Source: Aliterella atlantica CENA595 (GTDB lineage Bacteria > Cyanobacteriota > Cyanobacteriia > Cyanobacteriales > Chroococcidiopsidaceae). From it: a stretch of 64,000 bases of DNA. Position 1 is the first letter of the stretch. Each line of letters opens with the position of its first letter. The translations under genes and the position numbers were made by a program. Of the stretch, positions 9,222-17,145 are shown piece after piece. Where the stretch lies: NCBI RefSeq assembly GCF_000952155.1, contig NZ_JYON01000024.1, positions 16,029 to 80,028 of the forward strand, given 5' to 3'. The notes beneath the pieces are model-generated. The model made no database searches and was not told the origin of the DNA. It worked only from the letters and a program-made list of their open reading frames with translations.

Positions 9222-10572
9222 CGATCGCCAAACGGTTTCTTTGGGCAATAAAATTGCTAGTAGCGGTGAAGGCGAAGTTTGGGAAACCAATTTTAGCGGC
9301 ATTTTAGCGAAGATTTATCATAACCCAACTCCTGAGAGAATCGAGAAGCTAAAAGCGATGCTGGCAAATCCGCCAGTAGATCCGATGGCGGGAAAAAATC
9401 ATGTTTCGATTGCTTTTCCCCAAGATTTGCTGCAAGACGGGAGTGGTAATTGTGTCGGCTTTTTGATGCCAGCAGTTCGCAGTAGTCGAGAACTACCAAG
9501 TATTTATAACCCCAGATTGCGTAAACGGAATGCTCCTGGTTTCAATTGGTATTACCTGCACATCACCGCCTTAAATACTGCTTGGATTATTCAGGCAATT
9601 CATGAGAAAGGCTATGTTTTGGGCGATATCAAGCCGCAGAATATCTTGGTAAACGATCGCGCTTTGGTTGCGGTGATTGATACTGATTCTTTTCAAGTAT
9701 GCGATCGCAAGTCAGGGAAAGTATATCGCTGTACTGTAGGTTCCGATGGTTTTACACCTGTGGAATTGCTAGGCAAAGATTTTGCTGTTACCGATCAAAG
9801 TGAAGTGTGCGATCGTTTTCGCCTAGCGGTGTTGATTCACTACTTACTATTTGGCTACCATCCTTTTTCTGGAGAGTGGACGGGTGTGGGTGAATCGCCA
9901 GATCAAACTGAACTCATCCGCAAAGGCTTGTGGTACGGCGGTAACAGTAGTCTAATTCGCCCTAGTCAAAATACAATTCCGCTTGACGTTATTCATCCAG
10001 AAATTAAGCGACTTTTTCTTAAATGTTTTAATGACGGACACGCATCGCCCAAACTACGCCCGACTGCGGAAGATTGGCACAATGCCTTACAAGTTGCAGT
10101 TAACGATTTGACGATTTGTGGAAAGGTAGACAGTCATCACTACAGCCGGAACTATAGTAAGTGCTACTGGTGCGAAAGGTCAGTAAAACTTAGTGTTGAC
10201 ATTTTTCCTTCTGTTCCTGGTACTACTACACCAGTTACAAATACAACAACTTCATCAACAAGACTAACAAACCAAAAACAGCACATACTAGCCCAGAGGC
10301 AAGCTACAACAACTCCATTAACAGCAACTCAAAATACGTCATCTTCAATATCACTGAATCAAACTTCAAAGCAATTAGCTTCTCCTTCCACTGGTCATTC
10401 TCATACAAATCAATCTTCTCATATTTCTAAGGAACATAAAGTTGTGTTAGTAATCTTTCTCTTATCTCCTTTTATTTGTATGTGTGTTTTAGCAGGAGGA
10501 TCTGCTGGCTCTATTTTTGGCTTCTTAATCGGCATAGCAACTGTATTTTTAACTGTTGTATATAGCAAATAA
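9196..10572 (+). CDS. atypical Ser/Thr protein kinase with zinc-binding knot and two C-terminal membrane helices
   Basis: About 458 residues. The N-terminal kinase fold has a glycine-loop remnant (ASSGEGEVW) and an ATP-binding Lys in ILAKIYHN. Its catalytic loop is LGDIKPQNILV, and DTDS stands where DFG is usual, a known variant of this branch. After the kinase, residues ~318-335 hold Cys/His pairs (C-x5-HH ... CYWC) like the small zinc knot seen in TerY-P triad kinases. A Thr/Ser-rich linker follows, then two hydrophobic helices (VVLVIFLLSPFICMCVLAGG and SIFGFLIGIATVFLTVVY). The membrane anchor would hold the signalling unit at the membrane. ATG 9196 or 9199 are both plausible starts inside the phosphatase end; the GTG/TTG extensions to 9154 are unlikely. 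Confidence 0.83.
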   Translation: MMTILTRASDRQTVSLGNKIASSGEGEVWETNFSGILAKIYHNPTPERIEKLKAMLANPPVDPMAGKNHVSIAFPQDLLQDGSGNCVGFLMPAVRSSRELPSIYNPRLRKRNAPGFNWYYLHITALNTAWIIQAIHEKGYVLGDIKPQNILVNDRALVAVIDTDSFQVCDRKSGKVYRCTVGSDGFTPVELLGKDFAVTDQSEVCDRFRLAVLIHYLLFGYHPFSGEWTGVGESPDQTELIRKGLWYGGNSSLIRPSQNTIPLDVIHPEIKRLFLKCFNDGHASPKLRPTAEDWHNALQVAVNDLTICGKVDSHHYSRNYSKCYWCERSVKLSVDIFPSVPGTTTPVTNTTTSSTRLTNQKQHILAQRQATTTPLTATQNTSSSISLNQTSKQLASPSTGHSHTNQSSHISKEHKVVLVIFLLSPFICMCVLAGGSAGSIFGFLIGIATVFLTVVYSK

Positions 10573-10858
10573 TTGATTTCTCTAACTAATAAATAGTTCT
10601 AGCTGACTATTCTTAGAGATATTAATAATATAAATTTTAAATAGGCTACAAAGCAAAATTGCAATTAGTCTTTAAACAGTTGCTTTTACAGTAGACGGCG
10701 AATAAAGTTAATAGTATTGAACTTATTTATTAGATGATTAAATACTCACGAATTTTGAAGGGAATACATTGCACTTTCTACATCTAAAATAACAAAGGCG
10801 ATCGCAGTTAATTCATACTTGCCTTTACTAAATGTGAATGATACTGAATTACTGTAGC

Positions 10859-11122
10859 TTACGAATTGCCTACAAAATTAAATAACTTAGCCAAGCCACC
10901 AAGAATTGCTAAAATCAATCCGATCGAGATTCCTCTGCTTATGAAGTCCTTGTTTTTTACCCGTTCGTCTATTCCATTAATTCTTTCACTCAAAGTTTTG
11001 AATTCTCCTTTAATCTCTGTTTGTCCTATTTTTAAATCGACTATATCTTTTTGTATTCCCTCTAACTTTTGGTCAATTTTCCCTAAAATTTCCTTTAAGT
11101 CCTGTTCTATTGTTACTGACAT
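10859..11122 (-). CDS. small coiled-coil protein with C-terminal membrane helix
   Basis: An 87-residue protein of unrecognised function. Residues ~1-58 have heptad-like spacing (DLKEILGKIDQKLEGIQKDI, then LKIGQTEIKGEF and LSERINGIDERV), predicting a coiled coil. Residues ~65-84 form one hydrophobic helix (ISIGLILAILGGLAKLFNFV). AGGAGG seven bases before ATG 11122 is one of the strongest ribosome-binding sites in the window and supports it as a real gene. The architecture resembles small XhlA/holin-accessory-like and other anchored coiled-coil proteins, but I would not assign it. It lies just downstream of the BrnTA pair, separated from it by a HIP1-containing hairpin. Confidence 0.65.
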   Translation of the reverse strand: MSVTIEQDLKEILGKIDQKLEGIQKDIVDLKIGQTEIKGEFKTLSERINGIDERVKNKDFISRGISIGLILAILGGLAKLFNFVGNS

Positions 11123-11189
11123 TTGTTAACCTCCTGAGTAAGCGATCGGGTGTGTATAAAATATAAATCGCTACTTTTGTACTGTAAAC

Positions 11190-11225
11190 GCGATCGCACT
11201 TTTATTTTCGAGGTAGTGCGATCGC
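11190..11225. terminator. hairpin built from two HIP1 octamers
   Basis: GCGATCGCACT at 11190-11200 pairs perfectly with AGTGCGATCGC at 11215-11225 around a 14-base loop. It lies between the end of brnA (11243) and the start of the coiled-coil gene (11122), so on the minus strand it could terminate the toxin-antitoxin transcript. There is only a short T run after it, so termination is likely but not certain. Confidence 0.45.
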
Positions 11226-11242
11226 TTTTAAAAGATAAATTA

Positions 11243-11527
11243 TTAATGATGCGTTACGTAAGTTCTCAATACATCATTAATTAAAGTTTGATAACCTTTT
11301 TCAGTAGCGTGATTTCTAAACCATTCCAGCACTTCTGTATCAATCCTGATACTAATTTGTGCTGTTTTTGGTTTACGCTGCACCAGTTTAGCCTTTTTAA
11401 AAAACTCTTCATCTAGAGGCGGAATATCAGAATAATCAATATCTTCATCAGACATTGACTTGAGTTCTTCTGCTCTTTCCTCACTCATCGGAGGTATTTC
11501 GTCAATATGTTTGCGTACAGTATTCAT
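11243..11527 (-). CDS. brnA: BrnA-type antitoxin
   Basis: A 94-residue protein with an acidic N-terminal half (SDEDIDYSDIPPLDEEFFKK), which in BrnA wraps the toxin, and a C-terminal ribbon-helix-helix (QISIRIDTEVLEWFRNHA, then YQTLINDVLRTYV), which binds the operator. The order toxin-then-antitoxin, with the antitoxin start overlapping the toxin end by 26 bases, is the known BrnT/BrnA arrangement. It is probably autoregulatory at the promoter upstream of brnT. Confidence 0.88.
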   Translation of the reverse strand: MNTVRKHIDEIPPMSEERAEELKSMSDEDIDYSDIPPLDEEFFKKAKLVQRKPKTAQISIRIDTEVLEWFRNHATEKGYQTLINDVLRTYVTHH

Positions 11528-11786
11528 AGTACAATCGCTCCTCTTGTTTGTTAGCTCTACGCGCTGAGATTATCCTGATTCTTGCTTCTCTCTCAGTGTA
11601 AACAACTGTCAAAATTAGCATCTTACTGTTTCTACCAATTACAATGAACCTTTCTTCCCCATACTCTAATCGAGAATCAACTGTTTCATGTGTTGGGTAG
11701 CAAAAGACTTCGGTAGCCTCTTCAAAACTAATTTGATGCTTTCTTTGGTTGGCTGTGTTTTTTTCTTCGTCCCATTCAAACTCCAT
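11502..11786 (-). CDS. brnT: BrnT-type ribonuclease toxin
   Basis: About 94 residues from ATG 11786 (MEFEWDEEKNTANQRKH). The family signature F-E-W-D-x-x-K-x-x-x-N-x-x-K-H is exact, followed by ISFEEATEVF, then EERFIVIGRN and ARIRIISARRA near the end. BrnT is a RelE-fold ribonuclease that stalls growth when not bound by BrnA. An extended start at 11801 adds only five residues and is less like the family. It is the first gene of the brnTA operon, transcribed leftward. Confidence 0.9.
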   Translation of the reverse strand: MEFEWDEEKNTANQRKHQISFEEATEVFCYPTHETVDSRLEYGEERFIVIGRNSKMLILTVVYTEREARIRIISARRANKQEERLYYEYCTQTY

Positions 11787-11878
11787 ATAGTGTATATACA
11801 AAATAGTATAGACATTATATAAAGCAAACTAGGTACTAAATTTAAAAACTTGTATATAGCCTTAGAAATCTACTTATC

Positions 11879-12127
11879 CTATAAATCATCTGCCCTAAGT
11901 TGGCGAATCAAGTTTACAGAACTTAGTTGAGTGTCTGTCTTTTGTTTGATTTTCTCTCGTCTATCAATAATGCGCTGATACGCTGCTAATCCCTTGCGGT
12001 GGCTTACTTCTCGCTCTGGTGCTGCGATCGCCAAATCGTTCAAAGACTCATTTTGTGCCTTATACAACTTCACCTGAGTAAGCAATCTCACAGGCAAACG
12101 AACTGTTAAAGATTCTCTTTCTTCCAT
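11879..12127 (-). CDS. lone antitoxin-like ribbon-helix-helix protein
   Basis: An 82-residue protein opening with MEERESLTVRLPVRLLTQVK, a ribbon-helix-helix-like beta strand and helix, followed by a basic middle (REVSHRKGLAAYQRIIDRRE). It resembles small cyanobacterial antitoxins that are normally followed by a PIN-type toxin. No toxin gene follows: the next 77 bases to brnT contain none, and none lies upstream before the methyltransferase. It may be an orphan, or may act on a toxin elsewhere. The function is inferred from weak similarity. Confidence 0.6.
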   Translation of the reverse strand: MEERESLTVRLPVRLLTQVKLYKAQNESLNDLAIAAPEREVSHRKGLAAYQRIIDRREKIKQKTDTQLSSVNLIRQLRADDL

Positions 12128-12252
12128 AACAATGATGTCTTACTGTGACACCATTTAATGATATCAAATCTTGAATTTTGAACAGTTAAAGCGATCGCTA
12201 GTATATTCTCTTCTAAATCTTAAAATCCTTGAGTCGGTCAAAGAGGAAATGC

Positions 12253-13551
12253 TTATACTTCCTCTTGGCGATCGCAATTTTGCAACCAATAGTTAAAGGC
12301 TTGAGATGGTTCCCAGCTTAATAGTTGGCGATCGCCTGGTGCTAATGTTATTCCTGGCACAATGGGGGTAATGCCTAAAGCAGCGATGATTTTTTTGCCA
12401 ATTGCTTGAGCAAGTAATGGCGGAACGGCATTGCCTACTTGTCTAAATCCATGCCACTTTGTTTGATGGAAGCGAAACCAATCTGGGAAAGAATGCAGTC
12501 TGGCGGCTTCTCTAACAGAAATTACTCTCGGTAAAATTGGATGAATTGGACGTGGTGACGTGTAGCTACCGCGATCGCTTCCCGTTCCTGCGCGTAATGT
12601 ATGGCTTAATCCATGTAAATCTAACCGCCGCAAATGGCTAATTGGTTCTCTTTGATTGGCTAATGTTGCTGCAAACCGCGCTATTGAGTTTTCAGTATGT
12701 TGGGTTTGCATGGAACTTGTCAATAATTGCGGATTCCACAAACGAGGATAAGCAAAGTTATTCTTAGCAGGTATAGAGCGCAGAAATTTGGCATAAGTGC
12801 TAGTTTTTTGCTCTAATTGCCCTAATAGCTCTTTACTTAATAACACCTCATCAGTAGTTTTTAGTTCTACAAAACTATCTAAATCGGGTAAATCGGCGAT
12901 CGCATCAGCTACAGTAACTAAATTTTGCGCCAAAGGTTGGGGAAAATAAACTTTCATCCCAGCTTGTGCACCACAGAAAAATAAGCGTTTGCGTTTTTGT
13001 GGGATACCAAAATCGGCGGCATTTAAAATTTGCGCCCTACCGTGATAACCATGTTGTTTAAACTTGTTTTTGAGTTTGTGCAACCAAGTAATATGCTTTC
13101 CTGCTGCCATCCCTGGTACGTTTTCCATCACAAAGTAACGGGGATTTAAATCGATGACTAAGCGGCAAAATTCTAAAATTAGGCTGTTGCGATCGTCATC
13201 AATTAAGCGTTTGCCCATAATCGAAAAACCCTGGCAAGGCGGTCCGCCAAATACTAAATCAATTTCCTGGTTCCAAGGTCTAGAATATGGATGGTGATGC
13301 TTCCAGCCCTTATATGCTGCTTGTTTAATTGCTTCCCCAGTTAAATTGCTGACGCTGGTACATAAAACCTCAGTTAAAGGGAAATTGAACTTATATACAG
13401 CCGCGTGGACTGGATCGCTTTCTACAGCTACTAATACGTCAAATCCAGCTTGTTCCATGCCTAACGAAAAACCACCCGCGCCAGCAAATAAATCTACCGC
13501 TACAGGGCGACGGGTAGGTAAGGATACTTGCGCGGACGAGTTTCCCAGCAT
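12253..13551 (-). CDS. DNA (cytosine-5) methyltransferase
   Basis: A 432-residue protein with C5-methyltransferase motifs in order: motif I VDLFAGAGGFSLGMEQAGF, motif IV GGPPCQGFS with the catalytic Cys, motif VI ENVPG, motif VIII QKRKRLFF, and motif X QVGNAVPPLLAQAIG. The target-recognition region lies at about residues 250-330. No restriction endonuclease gene is adjacent, so it is probably an orphan methyltransferase. It begins 35 bases after lpxB ends and could be read from the lpx transcript. In a HIP1-rich genome an attractive target is CGATCG, as for the Synechocystis M.Ssp6803I enzyme, but specificity cannot be read from the sequence. Confidence 0.93.
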   Translation of the reverse strand: MLGNSSAQVSLPTRRPVAVDLFAGAGGFSLGMEQAGFDVLVAVESDPVHAAVYKFNFPLTEVLCTSVSNLTGEAIKQAAYKGWKHHHPYSRPWNQEIDLVFGGPPCQGFSIMGKRLIDDDRNSLILEFCRLVIDLNPRYFVMENVPGMAAGKHITWLHKLKNKFKQHGYHGRAQILNAADFGIPQKRKRLFFCGAQAGMKVYFPQPLAQNLVTVADAIADLPDLDSFVELKTTDEVLLSKELLGQLEQKTSTYAKFLRSIPAKNNFAYPRLWNPQLLTSSMQTQHTENSIARFAATLANQREPISHLRRLDLHGLSHTLRAGTGSDRGSYTSPRPIHPILPRVISVREAARLHSFPDWFRFHQTKWHGFRQVGNAVPPLLAQAIGKKIIAALGITPIVPGITLAPGDRQLLSWEPSQAFNYWLQNCDRQEEV

Positions 13552-13585
13552 AAGTAGGCGATCCCCCTGTAGTCCCCCTTATCCC

Positions 13586-14815
13586 CTACTCCTTACTTTC
13601 AACCTCAAGTAATTGCAAAATTTCTTGGGCAGCGCGATCGCATACGCCCACTTCTCCTAACGATACTCGCATTTGAGCGTAAGCATCTATTGTTTCTTGG
13701 CGACGTTGGGGATTTTGCAGCAATTCTAATGATTCTTTGACAATATTTTCCGGCGTTGCCAAATCTTGTAATAACTCTGGCACAATTGGCTTCATTTCTA
13801 CCAAGTTCGGCGGCGACATGAAGGGAATAGAAAATTTAAATAGTTGCGCTAAGGCAAAAGTTAAACGGCTAACGCGGTAAATTACTACCTGCGGCACGTT
13901 TAATAAGGCAATTTCTAAATTAACTGTACCGGATTTAGTAATAGCTAAATCGCTAGCTGCGATCGCTTCTATGGTTTGCCCTGATACGATGGTTGCGTTT
14001 AAGCTGTAACGGGCGATTTCTTTTTCTATCTGCGCCCTATAAGTTTCTAAAGCTAAGGGAATCCAAAAATGGACGTTGGGTAATTGCGCTTGAATTTGTT
14101 TAGCGGCTGCAAACATCGGTGGCAAAAGGTATTTCAACTCTTGACGGCGAGAAGCAGGAATAAGAGCGATCGCCGTTTGTTCTGGAGGAATATTTAAAAT
14201 CGATCTTGCTGCTGCTTTACTAGGGGCATTTTGCAGTTTATCTACTAAAGGATGTCCTACCCAACTAACTTTTGCGCCTCGTTGTTGAAAATAACGTGCT
14301 TCTGCGGGAAAAATTGCTAGTAACTTATCTGTTATTTCCACGATTCTAGTTGCATCGGTTGGATTTGGCGACCATACCCACACTTGCGGCGCAATGTAGT
14401 AGGCAATTGGTACTTGCGGCAGTTGCTTGTAGAGATACGTACCAATTTTTAGATTTGACCCCATGTAGTCAATTAATACAACCAAATCTGGCGGCTGTTG
14501 CTTTAGAGATGCGATCGCTTGTTTTTGCAGGCGAAAGGTGGGCAAAATAAATGGGATTAGTTCCAAAGCTCCCATTGCGCCAATACTTGCAGTATCGCCG
14601 ATTAAAGTTGCTCCGGCTTCTGCCATTTGAGCGCCGCCTAGAGCGACAATTTCTAACTTTAACCCCATACGGGCAGCTTGACGATAAAGGGCGGTAACTA
14701 ATAAAGCACCTTGCAAATCGCCCGATACTTCACCCGTACTGATAAAGACTCTAATCAAAGAGCGATCGCTTGTTGGCTGCGGACTAGGCAATTGCGATTT
14801 TAATTCATCAATCAT
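13586..14815 (-). CDS. lpxB: lipid-A-disaccharide synthase
   Basis: A 409-residue GT19 glycosyltransferase. The N-terminal signature STGEVSGDLQGALL and the donor-site region ATIVSGQTIEAIAASDLAITKSGTVNLE (residues ~270-297) are as in LpxB. It joins UDP-2,3-diacyl-GlcN and lipid X to make the lipid A disaccharide, peripherally at the inner membrane. Its ATG at 14815 overlaps the lpxA end by 8 bases, so the two are coupled. It is the last lpx gene of a minus-strand run omp85-lpxC-fabZ-lpxA-lpxB. Cyanobacterial lipid A is unusual (no Kdo), but these early steps are conserved. Confidence 0.95.
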   Translation of the reverse strand: MIDELKSQLPSPQPTSDRSLIRVFISTGEVSGDLQGALLVTALYRQAARMGLKLEIVALGGAQMAEAGATLIGDTASIGAMGALELIPFILPTFRLQKQAIASLKQQPPDLVVLIDYMGSNLKIGTYLYKQLPQVPIAYYIAPQVWVWSPNPTDATRIVEITDKLLAIFPAEARYFQQRGAKVSWVGHPLVDKLQNAPSKAAARSILNIPPEQTAIALIPASRRQELKYLLPPMFAAAKQIQAQLPNVHFWIPLALETYRAQIEKEIARYSLNATIVSGQTIEAIAASDLAITKSGTVNLEIALLNVPQVVIYRVSRLTFALAQLFKFSIPFMSPPNLVEMKPIVPELLQDLATPENIVKESLELLQNPQRRQETIDAYAQMRVSLGEVGVCDRAAQEILQLLEVESKE

Positions 14816-15632
14816 CAGTTTTGCGTCTGCTCCGACCAGGAATTAAACCGCGTCGCCCTTCCATCTGCGATAATTGTAAAAATCGTTGTAGGTGCTGCAA
14901 GTGTTCGTTATCTGGCAGCAATTCCAGTTGCTCTAATGCAGCATTAACTGATAAACCAGACCGATATAGACTGCGAAAAGCTTTTTTGAGAGTCTGCATA
15001 ACTTGTCCTTTGTCTAAGTCAGCTATACCAGCACGTTTTAGACCGACAAGGTTGAGACTGCGTACTCTTCCTGGGCTACCTTCTACCAACGTATAGGGCG
15101 GTACATCGCGGTCAATTCGACTCATACCACCTACCATTGCAAGTCTACCTATATGCACGAATTGATGAACGCCTAAAACTCCACCAATTGTTACTCTAGA
15201 CTCGATGTGGACGTGACCTGCTAGCGCTACTGCGTTGGCAATAACTACAGAATTTTCAATTACGCAATTATGAGCTACATGGGTATAAGCCATTAACAAG
15301 TTATTGTCGCCAATTACTGTTGCTTCGCCTGCATTTGTAGCGCGGTTGATCGTGACGTATTCGCGGATGCGATTGCCATTACCAATTTTTACCCAGCTTA
15401 AAGCGCCATTGTACTTAAGATCTTGCGGTTCTTGACCGATGGAAGCTCCAGGAAAGATATGGTTTCTTTCGCCGATTTCCGTTGGTCCTTCTAGCACCAC
15501 ATGAGCGCCGATAATCGTTTGCGCCCCAACTTTGACATTTTCGCCAATAACCGCATAGGGACCAACCTGCACAGTGGGGTGCAGTTCTGCGTCGGGATGA
15601 ATTACAGCAGTGGGATGAACTAGGGTCTTCAA
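14808..15632 (-). CDS. lpxA: UDP-GlcNAc acyltransferase
   Basis: A hexapeptide-repeat (left-handed beta-helix) enzyme that transfers a 3-hydroxyacyl chain from ACP to UDP-GlcNAc in the first lipid A step. Repeats run through residues ~5-190; the catalytic His region is AYTHVAHNCVIE, and GGVLGVHQFVHIGRLAMVGG follows. I choose TTG 15632 as the start (KTLVHPTAVIHP follows), because GGAGG at 15641-15645 stands eight bases before it. The upstream TTG at 15647 would overlap that Shine-Dalgarno. This gives about 274 residues, normal for the family. It lies between fabZ and lpxB. Confidence 0.94.
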   Translation of the reverse strand: MKTLVHPTAVIHPDAELHPTVQVGPYAVIGENVKVGAQTIIGAHVVLEGPTEIGERNHIFPGASIGQEPQDLKYNGALSWVKIGNGNRIREYVTINRATNAGEATVIGDNNLLMAYTHVAHNCVIENSVVIANAVALAGHVHIESRVTIGGVLGVHQFVHIGRLAMVGGMSRIDRDVPPYTLVEGSPGRVRSLNLVGLKRAGIADLDKGQVMQTLKKAFRSLYRSGLSVNAALEQLELLPDNEHLQHLQRFLQLSQMEGRRGLIPGRSRRKTDD

Positions 15633-15687
15633 ATAATACGCCTCCAACAGCAGGCAGCCAATAGCGGTTAAAATAATGCGTGCAAGT

Positions 15688-16203
15688 TTAATCTATGAGG
15701 GAAAACATTAATTCCCCTTCGCTGACTAGCTGACCGTCTACCTCAGCTTTGGCTTGCATTTTACCGAAACGACGACGCTTGACGCACAACAGTTCCACAG
15801 TCATCACCAAGCGATCGCCTGGTACAACTGGGCGGCGGAACCTGACTTTATCTATCCCTGCAAATAAAAATAATCCACCTGCCATTTCTGGCAGTTGCTT
15901 TAGCACTACGCCACCGACTTGCGCCATTGCTTCGACAATTAATACTCCAGGCATGATTGGTCTACCTGGAAAATGCCCTTGAAAATGAGGCTCGTTGAAG
16001 GTAACGTTTTTGATGCCAACAGCACGCTGTCCTGGTACGTATTCAATAATTCGGTCTACCAAGGAAAAAGGGTAGCGATGAGGTAGTAGTGCTTGAATTT
16101 CCTCTACTGTCAACACTGTTTTGGCTGTTGTGGGACTAGCAGGATCGGCAGCAATATGGCTAGTAGATTCTTCTGGTAAGTTAACGTCAGTCAAGGTTGA
16201 CAT
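15688..16203 (-). CDS. fabZ: 3-hydroxyacyl-ACP dehydratase FabZ
   Basis: About 171 residues from ATG 16203 ([13 protein letters not shown]). The hot-dog fold catalytic motif [19 protein letters not shown] carries the active-site His and Glu. It dehydrates (3R)-hydroxyacyl-ACP in fatty-acid elongation and competes with LpxA for the same substrate, which explains its lasting place beside lpxA. The N-terminal ~35 residues before [14 protein letters not shown] are extra and low in conservation. A TTG at 16218 would add five residues; neither start has a clear ribosome-binding site. Confidence 0.95.
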   Translation of the reverse strand: MSTLTDVNLPEESTSHIAADPASPTTAKTVLTVEEIQALLPHRYPFSLVDRIIEYVPGQRAVGIKNVTFNEPHFQGHFPGRPIMPGVLIVEAMAQVGGVVLKQLPEMAGGLFLFAGIDKVRFRRPVVPGDRLVMTVELLCVKRRRFGKMQAKAEVDGQLVSEGELMFSLID

Positions 16204-16242
16204 GGGCAGGTTTCTCAAGAGGGTAAAGGTTAAAGGTGAAAT

Positions 16243-17139
16243 TTACACTTCAGCCTTCATGTTTTGCTCTAGCTGTTGGGCAAGTTGAACGTGCAGGTTA
16301 TGACTAGCTTTGTAGGCGATGAAATGAGCAGTAGGTAAATTTTGCACCAAGCTCAAATCTCCCACTAAGTCTAAAATTTTATGACGTACTGGTTCATTTG
16401 CAAATCGCAAAGGTGGATTTAGCCAACCTGTGCGATCGCATACCAAAGCATTATCTAACGTTCCACCTTTAATTAAACCTTGTTGGCGCAAGTATTCAAT
16501 TTGATGGGCAAGTCCAAATGTCCGCGCTGGGGCAATTTCTAAAGCAAAATCCCCTTCTCCCGTAGGCGACCAGCTATACCACTGGTTGCCAATTGCGCTT
16601 AGGTCGAAGTCGATGCCGTAGCTGTAGCGCGTTTCTGGGGCAGGTACGGCGGCAACAAAGGTATCACCCTCATAAATCCATATAGGCTGGGTTAGAGGCG
16701 CGTGCAGGCGCTCTAGGGGCAAAGATTGAGAGGCAACCCCAACTTGAGAAATCGCTTCTACCCACAAAGCTGCCGAACCATCTAATAACGGTGCTTCTGC
16801 ACCATCAATTTCGATTCTGGCATCATCAACGCCCATCCCAGCTAAGGCAGCAAGGAGATGTTCTACCGTCCGCACGTAAGCATCGCCACAACTTAGTTGC
16901 GTCGATAGCACTGTTGCCGTCACTGCCTCAACTTTTGCGGGAATAATCGGCTGCTGGGGTAAGTCTACGCGGACAAAGTAGCGCCCACCTCCGGCGGAGG
17001 CAGGCAGCACCTTGACTGTTGTTGCTGCGCCGCTGTGCAGTCCTACTCCCGACAAGCTGAATTCCGATGCCAGGGTAAGGCGATCGCTTGTTAAAGACTC
17101 GCTTTTGTTTACTTCAGCCTTCATGTTCTGTGCCTTCAT
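16243..17139 (-). CDS. lpxC: UDP-3-O-acyl-GlcNAc deacetylase
   Basis: A 298-residue zinc hydrolase making the committed step of lipid A synthesis. Zinc ligands and catalytic residues are present: [16 protein letters not shown] (His), [30 protein letters not shown] (His and Asp), and a late His in [14 protein letters not shown]. It begins only six bases after the omp85 stop, so it is surely in the same transcript. An oddity is that the C-terminus ends NMKAEV and the N-terminus contains NMKAEV, because a 20-base direct repeat (one mismatch) flanks the gene. ATG 17124 within that repeat is a possible alternative start. Confidence 0.95.
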   Translation of the reverse strand: MKAQNMKAEVNKSESLTSDRLTLASEFSLSGVGLHSGAATTVKVLPASAGGGRYFVRVDLPQQPIIPAKVEAVTATVLSTQLSCGDAYVRTVEHLLAALAGMGVDDARIEIDGAEAPLLDGSAALWVEAISQVGVASQSLPLERLHAPLTQPIWIYEGDTFVAAVPAPETRYSYGIDFDLSAIGNQWYSWSPTGEGDFALEIAPARTFGLAHQIEYLRQQGLIKGGTLDNALVCDRTGWLNPPLRFANEPVRHKILDLVGDLSLVQNLPTAHFIAYKASHNLHVQLAQQLEQNMKAEV

Positions 17140-17145
17140 CCCGAT

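Noticed and set aside
10866..11129. Plus-strand frame opposite the coiled-coil gene
   Set aside because: The minus-strand gene has AGGAGG and a coherent coiled-coil; the plus frame is its shadow.
11243..11801. Prophage or integron boundary at the toxin-antitoxin genes
   Set aside because: No integrase, attachment site or base-composition break visible.
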